A stretch of DNA of 17,734 nt, taken from contig CADBOW010000043.1 in NCBI GenBank assembly GCA_902796375.1, positions 1 through 17,734 of the forward strand, in the 5' to 3' direction. This DNA comes from an uncultured Lachnospiraceae bacterium. GTDB taxonomy: Bacteria; Bacillota; Clostridia; Lachnospirales; Lachnospiraceae. Of the stretch, positions 7,046 through 14,212 are shown in pieces (position 1 is the first letter of the stretch; each line of letters opens with the position of its first letter). A program made the translations under genes and the position numbers. Under the pieces are notes generated by a model, which made no database searches, was not told the origin of the DNA, and worked only from the letters and a program-made list of their open reading frames with translations.

Positions 7046-8976
7046 TGGCAGGACCGCATGGAAGAGTGCCCAGAGGCATGAAACCCTCCGTGGAGAACCC
7101 GGGTCAGATCCTGAAACGTCTGCTCGGATATATCTTTCGTTTTTACAGGGTGCCGATGATCATTGTATTCGTATGCATCCTCTTAAGTGTTGTTATGAAC
7201 CTGCAGGGAACCATGTTCATGCAGGTGCTGATCGACGATTATATCACCCCCATGCTGGACAGCGGAAGCAAGGACTTCGGACCGCTCCTGGGAGCCATCC
7301 TGAAAACCGCAGGCTTCTATGCGGTGGGCGTGGCCTGTACCTATACCTATAACCGGATCATGGTAAATGTAACCCAGGGGACGCTGCGCCGGCTTCGGGA
7401 TGAAATGTTTCATCATATGGAAGCTCTCCCGATCTCTTATTTCGACAATCGGACCCGCGGAGACATCATGTCCGTATATACCAATGATATCGATACCCTT
7501 CGCCAGATGATCAGCCAGAGTATCCCCCAGCTTTTCAGCAGCGGCATCACCATAGTGGGCGTTATCGTATGTATGATCATAAGAAATGTACCGCTGACCA
7601 TCGTTACATTTCTCATGGTTGCCTTTATGCTGTATTGTACCGTGGGCATCACGAAGAAGAGCGGGGCGTATTTCGTGGCGCAGCAGAAGGATCTGGGTGC
7701 CGTGAACGGATACATCGAGGAAATGATCACAGGACAGAAGGTCGTAAAGGTATTCAGTCATGAGGAGGCCGGGATCGAGGCATTTGACCAGCTGAATGAC
7801 CGGCTGTTCGACAGCGCCTTCAATGCAAATAAATATGCGAATATCCTGATGCCGGCCATGGCGCAGATCGGAAATCTGAGCTATGTCATCTGTGCGGTGG
7901 TGGGCGCAGTTCTGGTCCTCACCGGCTTTGGCTTCGAAGGCGCCGCCTTCTCCGGCATCGCACCGCTGACTGTAGGCGGTCTGTTCTCCTTCCTGCAGTT
8001 TAACAAGAGCTTCAATATGCCCATCAATCAGGTCAGCATGCAGTTCAACTCCATCGTTATGGCCATGGCAGGTGCGGAACGTGTATTCAAGCTTCTGGAT
8101 GAGAAGCCGGAGGTGGATGACGGATATGTAATGCTGGTGAATGCGAAGGAGCAGGCGGACGGAAGTCTGACGGAGACGGAGGATCGTACCGGGATCTGGG
8201 CATGGAAGCACCAGCACCAGGAGTCCGGAGAGGTGGAATACAAACGTCTGGAAGGGGCTATCGTTCTGGACGATGTGGACTTCGGCTATGTGAAGGACAA
8301 GCTGGTCCTGCACAATGTTACGCTGGATGCGAAGCCGGGACAGAAGATCGCATTTGTGGGCTCCACCGGTGCGGGAAAGACCACCATCACGAATCTGATC
8401 AACCGGTTCTACGATATACAGGACGGTAAGATCCGTTTTGACGGAATCAATGTAAATAAGATCCGGAAGGGCGATCTCCGCAGGTCTCTGGGGCTGGTGC
8501 TTCAGGATACACATCTTTTCACGGCTACGGTTATGGAGAATATCCGGTATGGACGGCTGGATGCCACGGATGAGGAATGCATCCAGGCGGCGAAGCTTGC
8601 AAATGCGGATGGTTTCATCCGTCAGCTGCCGGATGGATATGATACGGTGCTTACGGGAGACGGAGGCAACCTGTCCCAGGGACAGCGCCAGCTGCTGGCC
8701 ATCGCCCGGGCGGCGGTTGCGGATCCGCCGGCATTGATCCTGGATGAGGCTACCTCCTCCATCGATACTCGGACGGAGAAGATCGTGCAGGAGGGAATGG
8801 ACCGATTGATGGCAGGAAGGACCACATTTGTCATAGCACACAGGCTTTCCACAGTTCGGAACAGTGACTGTATTCTGGTCCTTGAAAAGGGAAGAGTGGT
8901 GGAACGGGGAAGCCATGAAGAGCTTCTGGAGCAGAAGGGAAGATACTACCACCTGTACACCGGAATGACGGCATAG
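7045..8976 (+). CDS. ABC exporter subunit with canonical ATP site (heterodimer half 2)
   Basis: 643 residues, partner of the preceding gene. The transmembrane domain spans about 25-345 and the ATPase domain about 405-640. Walker A is GSTGAGKT (439-446), Walker B is LILDE with catalytic E568, and the H-loop is IAHRLSTV (H599), all canonical. The signature deviates, LSQGQ (543-547) rather than LSGGQ. This fits the heterodimer rule: its weak signature faces the degenerate Walker A/B of the partner, while its good Walker motifs face the partner's good signature. A linker insertion of about 45 residues (360-405, rich in E, T, W and H) lies between the two domains, as in related clostridial exporters. 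The start codon overlaps the upstream stop by one base and has a strong GAAGGAGGTG ribosome site at 7028-7037. Confidence 0.93.
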   Translation: MAGPHGRVPRGMKPSVENPGQILKRLLGYIFRFYRVPMIIVFVCILLSVVMNLQGTMFMQVLIDDYITPMLDSGSKDFGPLLGAILKTAGFYAVGVACTYTYNRIMVNVTQGTLRRLRDEMFHHMEALPISYFDNRTRGDIMSVYTNDIDTLRQMISQSIPQLFSSGITIVGVIVCMIIRNVPLTIVTFLMVAFMLYCTVGITKKSGAYFVAQQKDLGAVNGYIEEMITGQKVVKVFSHEEAGIEAFDQLNDRLFDSAFNANKYANILMPAMAQIGNLSYVICAVVGAVLVLTGFGFEGAAFSGIAPLTVGGLFSFLQFNKSFNMPINQVSMQFNSIVMAMAGAERVFKLLDEKPEVDDGYVMLVNAKEQADGSLTETEDRTGIWAWKHQHQESGEVEYKRLEGAIVLDDVDFGYVKDKLVLHNVTLDAKPGQKIAFVGSTGAGKTTITNLINRFYDIQDGKIRFDGINVNKIRKGDLRRSLGLVLQDTHLFTATVMENIRYGRLDATDEECIQAAKLANADGFIRQLPDGYDTVLTGDGGNLSQGQRQLLAIARAAVADPPALILDEATSSIDTRTEKIVQEGMDRLMAGRTTFVIAHRLSTVRNSDCILVLEKGRVVERGSHEELLEQKGRYYHLYTGMTA

Positions 8977-9044
8977 GCAGGACGGCGTAAGACCTGCGGC
9001 ACGGGTATGTGGTTGCAGGCCTTTTCGACTGGAAGGATGTTAGA

Positions 9045-9695
9045 ATGAGAAGAACGATAGTCTGGGATTTGGACGGAACATTATTATATACGCTGGAGGA
9101 TCTGAAGGATGCGGTGAATCATGCCCTTCGGGTCAGAGGATATGCAGAGCATTCTCTGGAGGAAATGCGGCGCTTCTTCGGAAACGGGATCCGTTACGCC
9201 TTTCAGCAGGCCGAGCCGGGAGCATCGGAGGAAGAACTGGAGGAGCTGATCCTGTTGTTTAAGGAGTATTACTCGGTGCATTGCATGGACCGGACCCGGC
9301 CCTATGATGGGATCCTTCCCATGCTTGTGGAACTGAAGGAGCAGGGATATGGGATGGCCATCGTATCCAATAAAGTGGACGAGGCTGTAAAGGAGCTTGC
9401 GAAGCAGTTCTTCGGGGATTATGTGACGGTAGCCATCGGAAACCGGGCGGATATCCGCAGGAAGCCGGCACCGGATTCGGTACTGCAGGCCCTGAAGGAG
9501 CTGGGGGTTCCGAAGGAGGACGCAGTCTATGTGGGAGACTCCGAAGTGGATCTGGCCACCGCGCGGGCGGCCGGTATTCCATGTGTTACAGTGCTTTGGG
9601 GCTTCCGGGAGAAGGATTTCCTGATGGGGCAGGGCGCAGATCTTTTTGCGGAGCATCCTCAGGATGTGCCGGGAATCCTGGCGTCAATTTCATGA
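9045..9695 (+). CDS. HAD-superfamily phosphatase (phosphoglycolate-phosphatase-like)
   Basis: 216 residues, cytoplasmic. The four HAD motifs are present: motif I DLDGT with nucleophile D8 and acid D10, motif II S108 in AIVSNK, motif III K140 in RKPAPD, and motif IV VGDSEVD with D165 and D169. A helical cap (about residues 15-85) makes it subclass IA, as in phosphoglycolate phosphatase, PpaX and beta-phosphoglucomutase; the length fits PGPase/PpaX. The substrate cannot be fixed from motifs. The start at 9045 is chosen for GGAAGGA at 9031-9037; the frame also opens at 9009 without a ribosome site. It lies 68 bases after the ABC exporter and shares its downstream terminator, so it is probably the last gene of that operon without an obvious functional link. 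Confidence 0.88.
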   Translation: MRRTIVWDLDGTLLYTLEDLKDAVNHALRVRGYAEHSLEEMRRFFGNGIRYAFQQAEPGASEEELEELILLFKEYYSVHCMDRTRPYDGILPMLVELKEQGYGMAIVSNKVDEAVKELAKQFFGDYVTVAIGNRADIRRKPAPDSVLQALKELGVPKEDAVYVGDSEVDLATARAAGIPCVTVLWGFREKDFLMGQGADLFAEHPQDVPGILASIS

Positions 9696-9709
9696 CGGAC
9701 AATAGAAAG

Positions 9710-9733
9710 AAGCGCGCCGGGCGTGCTTTTTTT
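9710..9733 (+). terminator. Intrinsic terminator after the HAD gene
   Basis: AAGCGCG (9710-9716) pairs with CGTGCTT (9722-9728), including one G-T pair, around loop CCGGG; a run of seven T (9727-9733) follows. It separates the ABC/HAD unit from the OhrR promoter. Confidence 0.85.
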
Positions 9734-9778
9734 CGTGGTTTTCTCCTGTTCGAGGGTGATACGGCCGGAAAAAACAGG

Positions 9779-9806
9779 TTGACAAATCACATAAATAATG
9801 TATAAT
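9779..9806 (+). promoter_or_regulatory. Consensus sigma-A promoter for ohrR-trxA-trxB
   Basis: TTGACA (9779-9784), a 16-base spacer and TATAAT (9801-9806): 12 of 12 consensus positions. The next start codon is at 9848. Such a strong promoter usually needs repression, which fits the inverted repeat overlapping its -10. Confidence 0.9.
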
Positions 9807-9826
9807 TAAATTGCAAGCAATTAAAT
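9805..9826 (+). promoter_or_regulatory. Candidate OhrR/MarR operator
   Basis: A 22-base near-palindrome: left arm ATTAAATTGC (9805-9814), centre AA, right arm GCAATTAAAT (9817-9826), with one mismatched pair per 10-base arm. It overlaps the last bases of the -10 and covers the likely transcription start, where a repressor would block RNA polymerase. The A/T-rich arms with an AATT core resemble published OhrR boxes of Bacillus. Assignment to the OhrR-like protein encoded 21 bases downstream is inference. Confidence 0.65.
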
Positions 9827-9847
9827 GACACGAAAGGATGAGGCGCT

Positions 9848-10285
9848 ATGGATACATATGACTGTCTTAAACTGGAAAATCAGTTATGTTTTCCACTCTA
9901 TGCATGTTCCAAGGAGATCGTGAGGAGATATAAGCCCTACCTGGATGAACTGGATCTCACCTACACACAGTACATTACCATGATGGTTTTGTGGGAGAAG
10001 AAGCAGACGAATGTGAAGGAGCTGGGTGAATGTCTGTATCTGGATTCCGGAACGCTGACGCCGGTGTTGAAGAAACTGGAGCAGAAGGGATATCTGACCC
10101 GGCATCGTTCGGAAGAGGATGAGCGGAATCTGGTGGTTACGATCACGGATGCAGGAGAAGGGCTTCGGGAGGATGCGGTTACAATCCCGCCGCGGATGGG
10201 ACAGTGCGTGAATCTTTCGGAGAAGGAAGCCGCAGAACTGTATCGTTTATTATATAAGATTCTGGTAAATATTAACGTATCGTAG
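9848..10285 (+). CDS. ohrR: OhrR-type MarR-family organic peroxide sensor
   Basis: 145 residues, a dimeric winged-helix DNA-binding repressor. It shares with Bacillus subtilis OhrR the stretch KLENQLCF and the recognition-helix region LYLDSGTLTPVLKKLEQKG. The reactive cysteine is C14 (C15 in B. subtilis), and the tyrosines that hydrogen-bond to it are conserved as Y28 and Y39. The wing contains RHRSEEDERN. A further cysteine, C20, is near the sensor and could allow disulfide chemistry. It is followed by thioredoxin and thioredoxin reductase genes rather than by ohr, so its regulon here is probably thiol redox defence. It likely represses its own operon through the palindrome at 9805-9826. The ribosome site is AAAGGATGAGG. 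The family call is firm; the inducing oxidant is not known from sequence. Confidence 0.9.
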   Translation: MDTYDCLKLENQLCFPLYACSKEIVRRYKPYLDELDLTYTQYITMMVLWEKKQTNVKELGECLYLDSGTLTPVLKKLEQKGYLTRHRSEEDERNLVVTITDAGEGLREDAVTIPPRMGQCVNLSEKEAAELYRLLYKILVNINVS

Positions 10286-10329
10286 AAAGGGAAACAACCG
10301 ATATAAAAGGGAATAGGAGGTACACGAAA

Positions 10330-10638
10330 ATGGCAGTATTACAGATTAAGGAAGATCAGTTTGAAGCAGAGGTGGAGAAGGCAGAAGGCAAGGTGCTTGT
10401 GGACTTCTGGGCAGGATGGTGCGGACCCTGCAAGATGTTGTCACCGGTGGTGGATCAGCTGTCCGGAGAAATGCCGGATGTGAAATTCGTAGGCGTTGAT
10501 GTGGATCAGGCCGAGCGGCTGGCAGTTAAGTTCGGGATCTCATCCATTCCCTGTCTCGTTCTATTCGAGAACGGAGCAGAGGTAAAGCGTTCTGTAGGCT
10601 TCCAGCCGAAGCCGAAGCTGGCGGAGTTCCTGAAATAG
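10330..10638 (+). CDS. trxA: Thioredoxin
   Basis: 102 residues, a cytoplasmic dithiol reductant of protein disulfides, recycled by thioredoxin reductase. It has the canonical active site WCGPC at 30-34, the buried Asp at D25 (VDFWA), and the cis-proline at P74 in SSIPC. The residue after the cis-proline is Cys75, where most thioredoxins have Thr; this gives a third cysteine beside the active site. The length is usual for the family. A strong AGGAGG (10315-10320) precedes the start by 9 bases. It lies 44 bases after the OhrR-like gene without a terminator or promoter between them, and 25 bases before trxB, so it is read as the middle gene of a three-gene operon. Confidence 0.95.
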   Translation: MAVLQIKEDQFEAEVEKAEGKVLVDFWAGWCGPCKMLSPVVDQLSGEMPDVKFVGVDVDQAERLAVKFGISSIPCLVLFENGAEVKRSVGFQPKPKLAEFLK

Positions 10639-10663
10639 GAAGGAAAGGAAGAAGAGGAAGCAT

Positions 10664-11617
10664 ATGGCGGATGTGATCATCATCGGCGCAGGTCCTGCGG
10701 GACTCTCGGCAGCCATTTATGTACAAAGAGCGGGGAAGCAGGCGCTTCTGCTGGAGGCCATGACCTACGGCGGACAGATCGTGAATACCCCCGAGGTTGA
10801 AAACTATCCGGGGATCCCGAAGATCTCAGGCTTCGATTTTGCTACGGCATTATATGAGCAGGCAACCGCCCTGGGTGCGGAGCTGGTATTCGATAAGGCG
10901 GAGAAGATTGAGAAGAAACCGGAGGATACGCCGGAGAGCACGACAGAAGGAAAACCGGCAACAAAGGCGGAGGTTCTGCAGGTAACCACCTCCGGCGGTG
11001 CGGTATATGAGGCGAAGGCGGTGATCCTTGCCACCGGAGCCCGGAACCGGAAGCTGATGATCGACCGGGAGGAGGAACTGACCGGCCGGGGCGTGTCCTA
11101 CTGCGCCACCTGCGACGGTGCATTTTATAAGGGAAAGCCCGTAGCGGTGAATGGCGGTGGAAATACGGCACTGGAGGATGCGCTGTTTCTGTCAAACTAC
11201 TGCAGCAGGGTATATCTGGTCCATCGCCGTGAGGGCTTCCGGGGAGAGCCACAGGCTCTGGAGGCTCTGAGGGGAAAGGAAAATGTGGAATTTGTCCTGA
11301 ATGCAACGGTTACGAAGCTGACCGGAGATTCAAAGCTCACCGGAATTCAGGTGACGGACAAGCTCACCGGAGCTGTCAGGGAGCTGGAGGTGGACGGGCT
11401 GTTCATAGCCATCGGACAGGAGCCGGAGAATCGGGCCTTCGGGAATATGGTCACATTGGACAAGGCAGGATATATCTCTGCAGGTGAGGACTGCACCACC
11501 GGAACGCCGGGGGTCTTCACGGCAGGAGACTGCAGGACAAAAGCAGTCCGTCAGCTGACAACAGCAGCTTCGGATGGGGCAGTTGCGGCACTTGCGGCCT
11601 GCAGTTATATAGGTTAA
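10664..11617 (+). CDS. trxB: Thioredoxin reductase (FAD, NADPH)
   Basis: 317 residues. It transfers electrons from NADPH through FAD and a CATC disulfide to thioredoxin. Visible are the N-terminal FAD motif GAGPAG (8-13), the redox-active CATC (147-150), the NADPH-domain glycines NGGGNTALEDAL (163-174), HRREGFR (187-193), which suits NADPH preference, and the C-terminal FAD motif GVFTAGDCR (283-291). A roughly 20-residue hydrophilic insertion (about 83-103, rich in K, E, T and P) lies in the first FAD domain and looks like a surface loop. The gene follows trxA by 25 bases behind a purine-rich ribosome site. Ferredoxin-dependent relatives exist in clostridia, but the HRRxxFR motif favours NADPH. 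Confidence 0.95.
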   Translation: MADVIIIGAGPAGLSAAIYVQRAGKQALLLEAMTYGGQIVNTPEVENYPGIPKISGFDFATALYEQATALGAELVFDKAEKIEKKPEDTPESTTEGKPATKAEVLQVTTSGGAVYEAKAVILATGARNRKLMIDREEELTGRGVSYCATCDGAFYKGKPVAVNGGGNTALEDALFLSNYCSRVYLVHRREGFRGEPQALEALRGKENVEFVLNATVTKLTGDSKLTGIQVTDKLTGAVRELEVDGLFIAIGQEPENRAFGNMVTLDKAGYISAGEDCTTGTPGVFTAGDCRTKAVRQLTTAASDGAVAALAACSYIG

Positions 11618-11620
11618 AAT
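11592..11620 (+). promoter_or_regulatory. Possible promoter for the cysteine-rich/WYL/kinase operon
   Basis: TTGCGG (11592-11597), a 17-base spacer and TAAAAT (11615-11620), overlapping the 3' end of trxB and lying 49 bases before the next start codon. The -35 is poor (3 to 4 of 6), so read-through from the trx operon is equally possible; there is no terminator after trxB. Confidence 0.35.
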
Positions 11621-11669
11621 AGACTAAGAAATTGAGTGCAAAATTCATTTTATAAGGAGGATACAATTT

Positions 11670-11936
11670 ATGAGTAAGAAATGCTGCTGCGCAGTGGAGC
11701 CGGTTGAGGACGAGATCATGGACGTAGTGATCGAGGATGATCTTTCCGATGGGGAAGCCTGTGATGGAAAGAGCAAAAAATGCTGCAAGAAGTGTTGCTG
11801 CTGTTGTAAGTTCTGCAAGGCACTGGTATTCATCGGGCTGGGATTCCTGATCGGAGTCCATTTCCGTGCGATCAAGGCGTGCATCAAGGGCCAGCCTCTT
11901 CCGAAGGCACCCAAATGGCATTGCTGGGTAAAATAA
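11670..11936 (+). CDS. Small cysteine-rich membrane-anchored protein
   Basis: 88 residues with 14 cysteines (positions 5-7, 31, 38, 39, 42-46, 49, 71, 85), about 16 percent of the protein. The order is a short CCC N-terminus, an acidic stretch (9-29, rich in E, D and V), a Lys/Cys cluster ending in five consecutive Cys (38-49), one hydrophobic segment (51-66, ALVFIGLGFLIGVHF), and a short basic tail. The ribosome site AAGGAGGA is strong, so it is translated. Clustered cysteines next to a membrane segment suggest metal or Fe-S binding, redox sensing, or a lipidated or metal-loaded anchor, but nothing in the sequence decides. No family is recognised. It lies 52 bases after the thioredoxin system and 11 bases before the first WYL gene, with which it is probably co-transcribed. 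Confidence 0.8.
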   Translation: MSKKCCCAVEPVEDEIMDVVIEDDLSDGEACDGKSKKCCKKCCCCCKFCKALVFIGLGFLIGVHFRAIKACIKGQPLPKAPKWHCWVK

Positions 11937-11947
11937 CGGACTGACCT

Positions 11948-13183
11948 ATGGCCGGAGAATCGGATGCCAGAAGAAAGAAGATTCTGAAGGACCTGACGGA
12001 ACGAAGCTGGACATTGACAGAACTGGTGCAGCGTTATGGAGCCGGAGAGAGTTCCATCAAGCATGATATTATGGGGCTCAGAAAACAGGGCTATCAGATA
12101 CAGGGAGGCGGTAAGAAAGGCTACCGCCTTCTTTCTGATGTGGAAAATGCAGAGAAACCGGTATTTCTGGAGAGCATCCGAAGAGACAATCTGTCGAAGC
12201 TGACGATCCTTCTGATCCTGCAGCAGGAGAAGAAAGCCCTGTCGGTGGCGGAAATCCAGGATCGATATGTAAAGAGTGCCTATAACGGAGTGCTTGGAGA
12301 CGGCGCGAAGACTCAACGGCAGCTGAGAGAACGGCTGACCCGTACACTGCTTCCCTCCATGCTTTCGGATCATCTCATCACGGAACCGGAGAAGGGGTAT
12401 TATCAGGTGAGCGAACAGGCGCCGGTCACACTGCCGCTGGGAACTGCGGATGCCTATGACATTCTCGATCAGCTTCATTATTTCGGAGCGGCCCATCCCT
12501 TTGCGGAGGACCTTCGAAGGGTGGAGGAGAAGCTGACGATCGCCCTGACGGATGAAGCTGACCCGGACCGGGATGATACCTACCGGATGATCGGAAAGAA
12601 GGACATCGGGGACATGAAGGTTCTGGAGTTTTTGGACCGACTGAAGGATGTGCCCCTCCGGGAGCATGCAGTGGATGTACGGTTTCGAACCAGAAGCGGG
12701 GAAGAACTGAGAACCGGATTCTATCCGGGGCTTCTCTGCTACGCGGCGGATAAGAACCGCCTCTTTCTGATGGGAAAGAATCTGGAGGAGCAGGATATGA
12801 TCCTTCGCTGCGATCACGTGGAGGAGATCTCTCCCCGGCAGGAGAAGAATCACTGGTATCAGTCTCCGTATTTCCTGAGAATATACGAGGAAATGTTCTC
12901 CATTTCCATGGACCCGGCAGAGCATGTGGTGGTGGAGTTTGATCATATGTTCGGCATCCGGGATAAATTGCAGCGGATGATGCGGCATCGCAGTCATGCC
13001 ACCCTGCGGATCAGCGGAGAGTTTCTGATCTATGAGGATGATATCCGGGGGCTGGAGGATTTTGCAAAATATCTGAGACAGTATGGGAAATCAGCCCGTG
13101 TGATCCGGCCGGAGTCTCTCCGGCAGATGATGATCCGTTCTGCGCGGCTTACATTGGAACGGTATCGGGAGGTGGGTCTATGA
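11948..13183 (+). CDS. WYL-domain transcriptional regulator (first of a tandem pair)
   Basis: 411 residues. The N-terminal winged helix (about 8-63) contains a helix-turn-helix (TLTELVQRYGAGESSIKHDI) and a wing GGGKKGYRL. A middle helical region (80-235) precedes a WYL-type domain (about 243-294), where the WYL triad is replaced by LFL (272-274), and then the C-terminal extension (WCX, about 322-405, ending MMIRSARLTLERYREVG). WYL domains are thought to bind nucleic-acid or nucleotide ligands; the natural ligand here is unknown. The protein overlaps the next gene by 4 bases (ATGA), a hallmark of stoichiometric partners. The arrangement resembles PafB-PafC of actinobacteria, which act as a heterodimer in DNA-damage response; similarity of role is inference. 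The ribosome site is weak, suggesting coupling to the upstream cysteine-rich gene. Confidence 0.85.
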   Translation: MAGESDARRKKILKDLTERSWTLTELVQRYGAGESSIKHDIMGLRKQGYQIQGGGKKGYRLLSDVENAEKPVFLESIRRDNLSKLTILLILQQEKKALSVAEIQDRYVKSAYNGVLGDGAKTQRQLRERLTRTLLPSMLSDHLITEPEKGYYQVSEQAPVTLPLGTADAYDILDQLHYFGAAHPFAEDLRRVEEKLTIALTDEADPDRDDTYRMIGKKDIGDMKVLEFLDRLKDVPLREHAVDVRFRTRSGEELRTGFYPGLLCYAADKNRLFLMGKNLEEQDMILRCDHVEEISPRQEKNHWYQSPYFLRIYEEMFSISMDPAEHVVVEFDHMFGIRDKLQRMMRHRSHATLRISGEFLIYEDDIRGLEDFAKYLRQYGKSARVIRPESLRQMMIRSARLTLERYREVGL

Positions 13184-14211
13184 ATCCTTTGATGGGAAAC
13201 GGTTTTTACCGACTGAATACGATCCTGGCGCTGCTCAGTACAGAGGAAATGACTTACTCGGTGCAGGAGCTGTCCCTGCTCCTGGATGTGGCGAAGGAAA
13301 CGCTCTACGACGACCTGATCCTGATCATGAAGGAGGAGGAGAATTCCTTCACGGTCTGTGCAGAGGATGAGGAGCTGGAGGACTTCGTCTATTCGGAGGA
13401 ATTTGAGAAGAAGCTTCGCTCCGGGGCATATGATGCGGTGGAGCTTTTCGTGGAAACTCCCTTCCCCAGTGACCTTCAGATGGTGCTTACGGACCGGGAA
13501 TGGAGTGCTCTTTCGGATTTTCTGCGGGACCGGGAATATGATATGAAGGACCGGAACCGGAGGATGCTGATCAAGAATTCCGTCAGTGCAGTATCGGACC
13601 GGGAGTTAGCACTTCGGAATTCCATCCGCATGTGGATGGAGGATCGGAAGAATCTGGAGCTGGAATATGAAGGGAAGTCCGGAAGAGTCAATACCTTCAC
13701 GGTCCGGCCTGTTCGGATCCTGCATAATGTGGCGGATGATCTGATCTATCTGGTGGCGGAGGGACAGGATGCCTCCGGAGCACTCAGGCTTTTCTTCTAT
13801 CGATTTGACCGGATTCATAAGGCGGCACCCTCTGACCGGCTTCTTCCGGAAGCGGATCTCTCGGATGAGATCCGTGGGCTGGATATCATCTGGGGAACGG
13901 AAATGGGGGAACCGATTCATGTGAAGCTTCGCGTTTATGATGAGGTGGGTGTTGCAGACCGGGTCAGGAAGGATCTTGGGGAACGGGCGAAGGATCATTT
14001 CCGGAAGGACGGGGACTACTACCTGTATGAGGATGATGTGATCGGCATCAATAAGTTCGCAGTCTGGGTACGGGGATATGGGGCATCCATGATCGTGCTG
14101 GAGCCGAAGGAGCTGGCGGAACGCATGATCCGGTCTGCCCGGGAACGGATCAGGTATTATGAGGGCGGGGACGGACCCCGGGAGGAACAGAGTGAAAAAG
14201 GCGGTATCTGA
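13180..14211 (+). CDS. WYL-domain transcriptional regulator (second of a tandem pair)
   Basis: 343 residues. A helix-turn-helix (about 9-50, YSVQELSLLLDVAKETLYDDL) is followed by a linker region (51-150), a WYL domain (about 157-213, with IYL at 189-191 in place of WYL and FFYRFDRI at 205-212), and the C-terminal extension (245-327). Its C-terminus (GYGASMIVLEPKELAERM, then IRSARERI) parallels the upstream gene's end (YGKSARVIRPESLRQMM, then IRSARLTL), so the two are paralogues from an old duplication. It starts inside the upstream gene's stop (ATGA). The next gene begins 1 base after its stop, showing a continuous operon. It is probably a partner of the first WYL protein in controlling this operon or a wider regulon. 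Confidence 0.88.
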   Translation: MNPLMGNGFYRLNTILALLSTEEMTYSVQELSLLLDVAKETLYDDLILIMKEEENSFTVCAEDEELEDFVYSEEFEKKLRSGAYDAVELFVETPFPSDLQMVLTDREWSALSDFLRDREYDMKDRNRRMLIKNSVSAVSDRELALRNSIRMWMEDRKNLELEYEGKSGRVNTFTVRPVRILHNVADDLIYLVAEGQDASGALRLFFYRFDRIHKAAPSDRLLPEADLSDEIRGLDIIWGTEMGEPIHVKLRVYDEVGVADRVRKDLGERAKDHFRKDGDYYLYEDDVIGINKFAVWVRGYGASMIVLEPKELAERMIRSARERIRYYEGGDGPREEQSEKGGI

Positions 14212-14212
14212 T

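Noticed and set aside
7183..8952. A 589-codon open frame on the minus strand opposite the second ABC gene
   Set aside because: The plus strand encodes an ABC subunit with all motifs; the antisense frame has no recognisable domain, and is a by-product of codon bias.
8993..9025. Possible terminator between the second ABC gene and the HAD gene
   Set aside because: The stem is only CCTGC/GCAGG plus CAC/GTG with internal mismatches, followed by only four T; too weak to call.
11645..12997. A 450-codon open frame on the minus strand across the cysteine-rich and first WYL genes
   Set aside because: It crosses two sense genes with clear ribosome sites and domains, and its translation is His, Leu, Ile and Gln rich as expected for antisense shadows.
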